Assembly: GCA_041485905.1 (NCBI GenBank)
Contig: JBGPKK010000155.1
Location: 1 to 10,810, forward strand
DNA: 10,810 nt
Direction: 5' to 3'
Origin: JAHFUI01 sp041485905
GTDB taxonomy: Bacteria > Acidobacteriota > Vicinamibacteria > Vicinamibacterales > CAVVIG01
The first letter of the stretch is position 1. Every line of letters starts with the position of its first letter. Positions 6,370-10,810 of this stretch are shown here, piece by piece. A program made the position numbers and the translations under genes. Under the pieces are notes generated by a model, which saw only the letters and a program-made list of their open reading frames with translations, was not told where the DNA came from and did no database searches.

Positions 6370-7746
6370 TTAAAGCAGTGTACCCCTGAGGACCACCAGG
6401 CCGACGGAGAAGTAAATCACAAGTCCCGTGACGTCAACGAGCGTCGCCACAAACGGAGCCGACGATGTGGCGGGATCGAAGCCGAGGCGGCGCAGCACGA
6501 GCGGCAGCATCGAACCCACCAGTGTGCCCCACAGCACGATGGCGACGAGCGCCAGGCCGACCGTCGTCGCGACCAGAAGCCAGTGTGGCCCGTAGATGCT
6601 CGAAAAGAGCGACCACACGCTGATTCGCAGGAAGCCAATCAACCCGAGAATGCATCCGAGCAGCACGCCGGATACCGCCTCGCGACGCACAACCCGCCAC
6701 CAGTCTTTGAGCCGCAACTCGCCGACCGCCATGGCACGAATCACGAGCGTCGAGGCTTGCGACCCGGAATTTCCACCGCTCGAGATGATGAGCGGCACAA
6801 ACAGCGCAAGAACGACCGCGCGCTCGATCTCTTTTTCGAAAAATCCCATCGCCGTCGCGGTCAGCATTTCGCCGAGGAACAGGACCACCAGCCACCCGGC
6901 CCGCTTTTTCACCATACGGCCGAGAGCGATATCCATATACGGTTCGTCGAGGGCCTCCGAACCGCCAACGCGCTGCATGTCGCGCGTCGCCGCCTGCTCG
7001 GCGATATCCAACACATCGTCAACCGTGACGATGCCGATCAAAATGCCGGCCGTGTCGGTCACGGGAAGCGCCGTTCGATCTTCTTTTCTGAACACTGCGA
7101 CGGCTGCCTCCTGGTCGTCCGTCGCTTTGAGCGCGACGTATCGGCGGTCCATCAGGTCCGATACGCGCTTGGTCAGCGGAACGACCAGGAATTCCCGCAT
7201 GCGGATGTCGTCGATGAGGCAGCCTGTGTCGTCGATGACGTAAATCACGTTCAGTGTCTCGCTGTCCTGTCCATGCTCGCGAACGAAGTCCATCACCTGC
7301 TGGACCGACCAGTCTTCACGGACCGCGATGTAGTGGGGCGTCATGAGACGGCCGATCGTTCCCGGCGCGTAGCCGAGAAGGGTGACTGCTTCCGCGCGTT
7401 CCTCTGGCGTCAGCAGCGAAAGCAGGTGCTTGGTGACGTTCGCCGGCAGCTCGCCGAACAGGAGCGTCCGGTCGTCTGGCGCCATGTGATTGAGAAGGGC
7501 TGCGACATCTTCCTGGCCCATCGTTTTCACGAGCACCCCTTGCGCTGCCGGATGGAGGTACTCGAACACTTCGGCGGCGAGCTTGCGCGGCAACACTCTG
7601 AACGCGAGGACCTGCTCATTGGGTTCGAGATCCAGGATGGCCGACGCGATTTCGGTCGGCCTCATACTGATGAAGCGTTCCCGCACCTTCGCGAAGTCGG
7701 CGGACCTGATCAAATCCTGAATGTCGGAGACGAGGCCGGTGGTCAT
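6370..7746 (-). CDS. mgtE: Magnesium channel/transporter MgtE
   Basis: 458 residues, full length for MgtE. Residues 1-130 form the acidic helical N domain (IRSADFAKVRERFISMRPTE, later LTPEERAEAVTLLGY). CBS domains follow at about 131-195 (GRLMTPHYIAVREDWSVQQV) and 196-255 (VSDLMDRRYVALKATDD, ending GIVTVDDVLDIAE). A plug helix with acidic residues leads into five membrane helices from about 285. The pore motifs are clear: PLIISSGGNSGSQASTLVIR (318-337) and FDPATSSAPFVATLVDVTG (423-441), whose D438 corresponds to the pore aspartate of the Thermus protein. MgtE forms a dimeric Mg2+ channel in the inner membrane that closes when the N and CBS domains bind Mg2+. The ATG at 7746 has AGGA seven bases upstream. 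It is the first gene of the minus-strand run and is divergent from the lipid kinase gene; no Mg2+ riboswitch fits in the short leader. Confidence 0.95.
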   Translation of the reverse strand: MTTGLVSDIQDLIRSADFAKVRERFISMRPTEIASAILDLEPNEQVLAFRVLPRKLAAEVFEYLHPAAQGVLVKTMGQEDVAALLNHMAPDDRTLLFGELPANVTKHLLSLLTPEERAEAVTLLGYAPGTIGRLMTPHYIAVREDWSVQQVMDFVREHGQDSETLNVIYVIDDTGCLIDDIRMREFLVVPLTKRVSDLMDRRYVALKATDDQEAAVAVFRKEDRTALPVTDTAGILIGIVTVDDVLDIAEQAATRDMQRVGGSEALDEPYMDIALGRMVKKRAGWLVVLFLGEMLTATAMGFFEKEIERAVVLALFVPLIISSGGNSGSQASTLVIRAMAVGELRLKDWWRVVRREAVSGVLLGCILGLIGFLRISVWSLFSSIYGPHWLLVATTVGLALVAIVLWGTLVGSMLPLVLRRLGFDPATSSAPFVATLVDVTGLVIYFSVGLVVLRGTLL

Positions 7747-7862
7747 GTCGGTGTCCTATCGGAGTTGGCTGATTCCAACCGTCCCTTTTTAACTGTTTTT
7801 CGTGATTTCGTGCCTTCGTGGCACTTCAGCAAGCCGATCCGGTTCACAATTTGCACTCCACT
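7747..7862. other. Divergent control region between mgtE and the lipid kinase gene
   Basis: This 116-bp gap is visibly more T-rich than its neighbours near 7786-7800. It contains an inverted repeat GTTGG-N6-CCAAC (7764-7779), three tandem copies of TTCGTGNN (7799-7822) and a 5-bp-arm palindrome GTGCC-N5-GGCAC (7811-7825). A weak plus-strand promoter candidate is TTGGCT (7765-7770), 17 bp, TTTAAC (7788-7793). No recognisable promoter was found for mgtE. Confidence 0.45.
7799..7822. repeat. Three tandem 8-bp repeats TTCGTGNN
   Basis: TTCGTGAT, TTCGTGCC and TTCGTGGC follow one another exactly at 7799, 7807 and 7815, just upstream of the lipid kinase. The last unit overlaps a GTG at 7818 that could serve as an alternative start. 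Direct repeats of this size can be activator or repressor sites; function unknown. Confidence 0.5.
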
Positions 7863-8741
7863 GTGATCACGGTCCTTTACAATCCCGCGGCCGGCACGAA
7901 GGGGCCCGACGGCCTGCCTGCCGAACTGGCCGAGCTGTTTCGTGCAGCGCGCCTGCCGGCGCGCATCGTTTCCCTCGGATCTCCCCCTGATGCCGCAGCG
8001 GCGATTGGCGTCGCCACGGCAGACGTCGTCGTGGCAGCGGGCGGCGATGGCACCGTCAGTGCCGTGGCATCAGCCCTGGTTGGAACGAGCACGCCGCTTG
8101 GCATACTACCCCTCGGCACGCTCAATCATTTCGCCAAGGATCTTGGCATCCCGCTCAATCTCGGACAGGCGGTCCAGACCATCGCGGCTGCCCGTGCGAT
8201 CAGCGTCGACGTGGGAGAGGTGAATGGTCGGATCTTCGTGAACAACTCCTCGATCGGCGTCTATCCCGACATCGTCGTCGAACGGGAGGCGCTTCGCCGT
8301 CAGGGTCACCGGAAGTGGACTGCGTTTGCGGTGGCGACGGCGAAGATTCTGCGACAGTATCGCGGCGTGGTCGTGCGGATCGAAGCGGGAGACTCGACCG
8401 AGATCGCCCGGACGCCGTTCCTGGTCGTCGGCAACAACGAATATCAGATCGACGGCATCGGTCTTGGCGCTCGTGCGAGGCTGGACGGCGGCCGGCTGTT
8501 CGCCTACCTGGCGCCGCGCGTCCGCGCGCGTGAGCTGCCGAAGCTGATGGCGCTGGCGTTGATGGGACGCGCGAAGGCGCACGGCACGCTCGAATCGTTC
8601 GGGGCGGCGGAGTTGCAGGTCGGCATACTCCACAAACGCCGGCTGCGCGTCGCGTTGGACGGCGAGGTGACCGTCATGATCACACCGTTGCGGTACCGTA
8701 TTCGGCCGCGGGCGCTCGCGGTTGTCGTGCCCGCCAGCTGA
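7863..8741 (+). CDS. Diacylglycerol kinase-family lipid kinase (DAGK catalytic domain, YegS/LCB5-like)
   Basis: 292 residues from GTG 7863, giving the usual short lead VITVLYNPAAG. The frame extends to GTG 7818 and includes a TTG at 7851; none has a clear ribosome site, so the start is uncertain. Family motifs in order: NPAAG at 7-11, the nucleotide-binding GGDGT at 60-64, PLGTLNHFAKDL at 83-94, NNSSIGVYP at 127-135 and a C-terminal ALDGE at 264-268. The fold phosphorylates a lipid hydroxyl such as diacylglycerol using ATP, usually at the inner face of the membrane; the actual lipid cannot be told from sequence. No signal peptide or membrane segment is visible. The next gene, a metallophosphoesterase, begins 10 nt after the stop, so the two are probably one operon. 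Confidence 0.9.
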   Translation: MITVLYNPAAGTKGPDGLPAELAELFRAARLPARIVSLGSPPDAAAAIGVATADVVVAAGGDGTVSAVASALVGTSTPLGILPLGTLNHFAKDLGIPLNLGQAVQTIAAARAISVDVGEVNGRIFVNNSSIGVYPDIVVEREALRRQGHRKWTAFAVATAKILRQYRGVVVRIEAGDSTEIARTPFLVVGNNEYQIDGIGLGARARLDGGRLFAYLAPRVRARELPKLMALALMGRAKAHGTLESFGAAELQVGILHKRRLRVALDGEVTVMITPLRYRIRPRALAVVVPAS

Positions 8742-8751
8742 GACCAGGCCG

Positions 8752-9567
8752 ATGCGGACGATCGTCCACCTTTCGGATCTTCATTTCGGCAGGCTCGATC
8801 GGCGGGTTATTGCCCCGTTGGTCGTGGCGATCAACGAGCTCGTTCCGGATCTGGTGGTCGTGTCAGGCGACCTTACCCAGCGCGCTCGCCGGCGTGAGTT
8901 CGCGGCTGCGCGCGACTTTCTGCAGTCGCTCGACGTGCCCCGGCTGGTCGTTCCCGGCAATCACGACGTGCCCCTCTACGACTTCGTCAGGCGTTTTCTG
9001 AGGCCTCTCAACCGCTATCGAGAGCTCGTTACCGAGGAGCTGGAACCGATATTCATGGATGAAGAGATGGTGGTGCTGGGTCTGAACAGCGCTCGATCGC
9101 TCACCTTCGACCGCGGCCGGTTGAACCAGGAGCAGGTCCGAAGAGCCGCCGACCGCCTGCGGGACGTGCCGCCCCACCTGATCAAGATCATCGTGACGCA
9201 TCATCCCTTCGATCTACCCGACGACTACGATTCCCGGCATCTCGTCGGCCGTGCGCGAATGGCGATGGCCCAGCTCGCGTCGGTTGGCGCCGACCTGTTC
9301 CTCGCCGGTCACCTCCACGTCAGGCACATCGGTCACACGGCGGAGCGCTACAAGATTGCCGGGCATAGCGCGCTGGTCGTGCAGGCAGGGACGATCTCGA
9401 CTCGCCACAGAGGCGAGGCGAACTCCTTCAATGTCGTTCGGGTGGATCGGCCGCACATTACCGTGATGCACCGGTCGTGGGACGACACAAGGCAGACGTT
9501 CCTCGAAGCCTCGGTGAGGAAGTTCCAACACGGCGATGGCGGGTGGACGCTGGCCGCCAGAGGCTAG
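8752..9567 (+). CDS. Calcineurin-like metallophosphoesterase (CpdA/Icc-like)
   Basis: 271 residues from ATG 8752; an in-frame TTG at 8722 lies inside the kinase gene and is disfavoured. The ribosome site is weak (GAGACCAGG just before the ATG). All metallophosphoesterase signatures are present: SDLHFG (metal ligands D9, H11), VVSGDLT (D40), VPGNHD (N70, H71), VTHHPF (H150) and AGHLH (H187, H189). These build a two-metal site for phosphoester hydrolysis. Layout and size resemble cyclic-nucleotide phosphodiesterases of the CpdA/Icc group, but several lipid phosphoesterases share the same motifs. Adjacency to a lipid kinase makes a phospholipid or nucleotide-diphospholipid substrate possible. 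It ends convergently with the methyltransferase gene; the two stop codons overlap at a CTAG. Confidence 0.9.
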   Translation: MRTIVHLSDLHFGRLDRRVIAPLVVAINELVPDLVVVSGDLTQRARRREFAAARDFLQSLDVPRLVVPGNHDVPLYDFVRRFLRPLNRYRELVTEELEPIFMDEEMVVLGLNSARSLTFDRGRLNQEQVRRAADRLRDVPPHLIKIIVTHHPFDLPDDYDSRHLVGRARMAMAQLASVGADLFLAGHLHVRHIGHTAERYKIAGHSALVVQAGTISTRHRGEANSFNVVRVDRPHITVMHRSWDDTRQTFLEASVRKFQHGDGGWTLAARG

Positions 9568-10733
9568 TCCCCAGTCTCCAGCCTCCGAAAGATCGCGACG
9601 AGCCCTCGGACGGGATTTCCGTACTCGTACCGCAGGACCGCGTCCTCGAGGCCGACGATGGAGAAGCCCGCTGCCGCGGCGACTTCGACCACGTGATCGC
9701 GATGGTGCGTGAAGCGCCCGGAATCGCTCAGCGCAAACGGGTACACGTCACCGCGCTCTACGGTGAACGCCACGACGCCGTCTGGCGCGACCCGGGACGC
9801 CGCCGGCACCAAGACCTGCCTCAAGTCGCCGAAATAGATGAGCGCGTCGCACGCCGCAATCAGATCGAACCGGAAGTCTGGGCTGGCCGCGAGAAACGAC
9901 GTGATTTCGGCAACGTGCAGCACGTCGTACACCTCACGCGCACGCGCACGTTCGACCATCGTCGGCGACAGATCGACACCGACGAGTCGGCGCGCTTTCA
10001 AGCGCAGCGCCTGCCCGCTCAGTCCGGTCCCGCAACCCAAGTCGAGCACGTCCAGCTCGCGCCGATCGCGCAGTGCGGCCGTGACGGCTTCGTCCAGCAA
10101 CGCGGGCGCCCGATAATCGAGATCGTTTGACATGCTCTCGTCATAAAAACCCGCGAACCTCGAATAGAGCTGCTCGATGCACCGGTCGGACACGCGCTCG
10201 GGAGGGGCGGCGTCGCCGAGCGCGAGCAAGAGGTGTTCGATCTCCGCATCCTCCGGATGCCGCTCGAAATACCGCTGGTATGCCGATCGCGCCTCGTCGC
10301 GACGACCGACGATGTGCGCCAACTCGCCGAGGCCGTACCAGATGTGGGGATCATCGGGGGAGATCTCGGCTGCACGCTGTTGGCAGATGAAGGCCGCCAG
10401 GACTTGATCCCGATCGAGGAGTCTGCCGGCCAGCGCAGCGAGCGCGTCGGCGGAGATGGGTGGGGAGTCCACGGTTTCGACGGCGGACGCAAGCCAGCCG
10501 TCCTCGACGGCGCGATCGAGCCAGCTGCGGCAGGTATCCCAGCCCGCGTCGCCCAAGAGGGGATGAAGAATGTTGCGGATCTGATCGAGGTCTCGAGTGC
10601 CGTCGCAGAGCTCAATCAGCAGGCTGGCGGCGGGGTTCAGGCGATGGAGACGCCCGGCGTCCATATCGTAAACAAGATAGCCGTCGTCAGAAGGGCAGAG
10701 CAGAGCCGAAGGTTTGAGCGCCAGGCGCGTCAT
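9564..10733 (-). CDS. PqqD-like domain / TPR / SAM-dependent methyltransferase fusion
   Basis: 389 residues from ATG 10733. Residues 1-85 resemble PqqD: a beta strand pair (GYLVYDMDAGRLHRLN), then NPAASLLIELCDGTRDLDQI and a C-terminal helix WLDRAVEDGWL. This is the winged-helix fold called the RiPP recognition element, which binds leader peptides. Residues 95-175 are helical with one clear TPR-like repeat (WYGLGELAHIVGRRDEARSA, then YQRYFERHPEDAEI). Residues 186-389 form a class I methyltransferase: FAGFYDESM and LDYRAPALL as in the TPR-containing COG4976 methyltransferases, the SAM-binding VLDLGCGTGLSG at 229-240, and VGVDLSPTMVERAR at 251-264. No ribosome site is evident before the ATG; a strong hairpin sits 14 nt upstream. 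The probable role is methylating a peptide or protein recruited by the PqqD-like domain; this is inference. Substrate unknown. Confidence 0.85.
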   Translation of the reverse strand: MTRLALKPSALLCPSDDGYLVYDMDAGRLHRLNPAASLLIELCDGTRDLDQIRNILHPLLGDAGWDTCRSWLDRAVEDGWLASAVETVDSPPISADALAALAGRLLDRDQVLAAFICQQRAAEISPDDPHIWYGLGELAHIVGRRDEARSAYQRYFERHPEDAEIEHLLLALGDAAPPERVSDRCIEQLYSRFAGFYDESMSNDLDYRAPALLDEAVTAALRDRRELDVLDLGCGTGLSGQALRLKARRLVGVDLSPTMVERARAREVYDVLHVAEITSFLAASPDFRFDLIAACDALIYFGDLRQVLVPAASRVAPDGVVAFTVERGDVYPFALSDSGRFTHHRDHVVEVAAAAGFSIVGLEDAVLRYEYGNPVRGLVAIFRRLETGD

Positions 10734-10747
10734 CGCAGCGGAGAAAC

Positions 10748-10770
10748 CGGGGAAGAGCGGCTCTTCCCCG
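10748..10770 (-). terminator. Strong 10-bp hairpin between Gly/Lys-rich frame and PqqD-methyltransferase gene
   Basis: CGGGGAAGAG and CTCTTCCCCG pair perfectly over 10 bp around a 3-nt loop. On the minus strand it begins 10 nt after a TAG (10783-10781) and ends 14 nt before the methyltransferase ATG, followed by GTTTCTCC, a poor T-run. It could be a terminator or attenuator that lowers downstream enzyme expression, or a transcript-end stabiliser. Seen directly; the role is inferred. Confidence 0.6.
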
Positions 10771-10780
10771 ACCGAGAGTG

Positions 10781-10810
10781 CTACTGCCCTTGCCGGCCTT
10801 TGCCCTTACC
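10781..10810 (-). CDS. Possible C-terminus of a Gly/Lys-rich small protein or peptide (partial)
   Basis: Reading the minus strand from the right edge, one frame gives Gly-Lys-Gly-Lys-Gly-Arg-Gln-Gly-Gln followed by TAG at 10783-10781. The other two frames either stop at once or read through the hairpin into the methyltransferase gene. The tail is compatible with the end of a small basic peptide gene co-directional with the PqqD-methyltransferase, 47 nt before its start. Only nine codons are visible, so identity, length and even coding status are uncertain. A longer protein with a low-complexity tail is an alternative. Confidence 0.4.
   Translation of the reverse strand, partial: GKGKGRQGQ

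Noticed and set aside
7747..7800. Magnesium riboswitch or tRNA-like structure in the mgtE leader
   Set aside because: The leader is too short and shows only one 5-bp inverted repeat; none of the paired helices of an M-box could be drawn.
6358..7866. A 502-codon open frame on the plus strand across mgtE
   Set aside because: It is antisense to an unmistakable full-length MgtE; its translation is rich in His, Arg, Glu and Asp, as expected from the complement of GC-rich coding DNA, and matches no family.
9477..10130. A 217-codon plus-strand frame opposite the PqqD-methyltransferase
   Set aside because: Antisense to a well-supported methyltransferase with intact SAM motifs.
1..10810. Mobile elements, CRISPR arrays or tRNA/rRNA genes
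   Set aside because: No transposase or integrase motifs, no regularly spaced long repeats and no tRNA-like cloverleaf were seen on either strand.

Overview
The window is GC-rich, gene-dense bacterial chromosome. Secreted SMP-30-like and amidohydrolase proteins, a bacterial SBP56-type protein and frequent GTG starts suit a soil or sediment Acidobacteriota, perhaps class Vicinamibacteria. That placement is inference from gene style; no marker gene is present. No rRNA, tRNA, CRISPR array, insertion sequence or phage gene was seen.

Layout, left to right. (1) 1-936, minus strand: N-terminal two thirds of a selenium-binding protein / methanethiol oxidase (SBP56), running off the left edge. (2) 937-1329: a divergent intergenic region with a 9-bp inverted repeat and a good sigma70-type promoter very close to the next start codon. 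(3) 1330-2343, plus strand: an exported SMP-30/gluconolactonase-type beta-propeller, converging on (4) a five-gene minus-strand run, 7746 down to 2365. In order of transcription this run holds an MgtE magnesium channel, a CDF zinc-type efflux protein, a DNPH1-like deoxynucleotide N-hydrolase, an exported alpha/beta hydrolase and an exported amidohydrolase. The first three genes are tightly packed (gaps of 1 and 20 nt). The last two follow after 43 and 62 nt and could have their own promoter. (5) 7747-7862: a short divergent control region with small repeats. (6) 7863-9567, plus strand: a diacylglycerol-kinase-family lipid kinase followed 10 nt later by a calcineurin-like metallophosphoesterase. 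(7) 9564-10733, minus strand: a three-part protein with a PqqD-like domain, TPR-like helices and a SAM methyltransferase. Just upstream of it are a strong 10-bp hairpin and the last nine codons of a Gly/Lys-rich reading frame (10781-10810).

The most interesting part is the right edge. A PqqD-type (RiPP recognition element) domain fused to a methyltransferase, a hairpin, and an adjacent frame ending in a Gly/Lys/Gln-rich tail together resemble the edge of an uncharacterised peptide-modification (RiPP-like) locus. The decisive sequence, the rest of the putative peptide gene and any further enzymes, lies beyond position 10810. The remaining genes look like metal homeostasis, nucleotide-pool cleaning, lipid phosphorylation and secreted hydrolysis of small molecules, with no obvious single pathway joining them.
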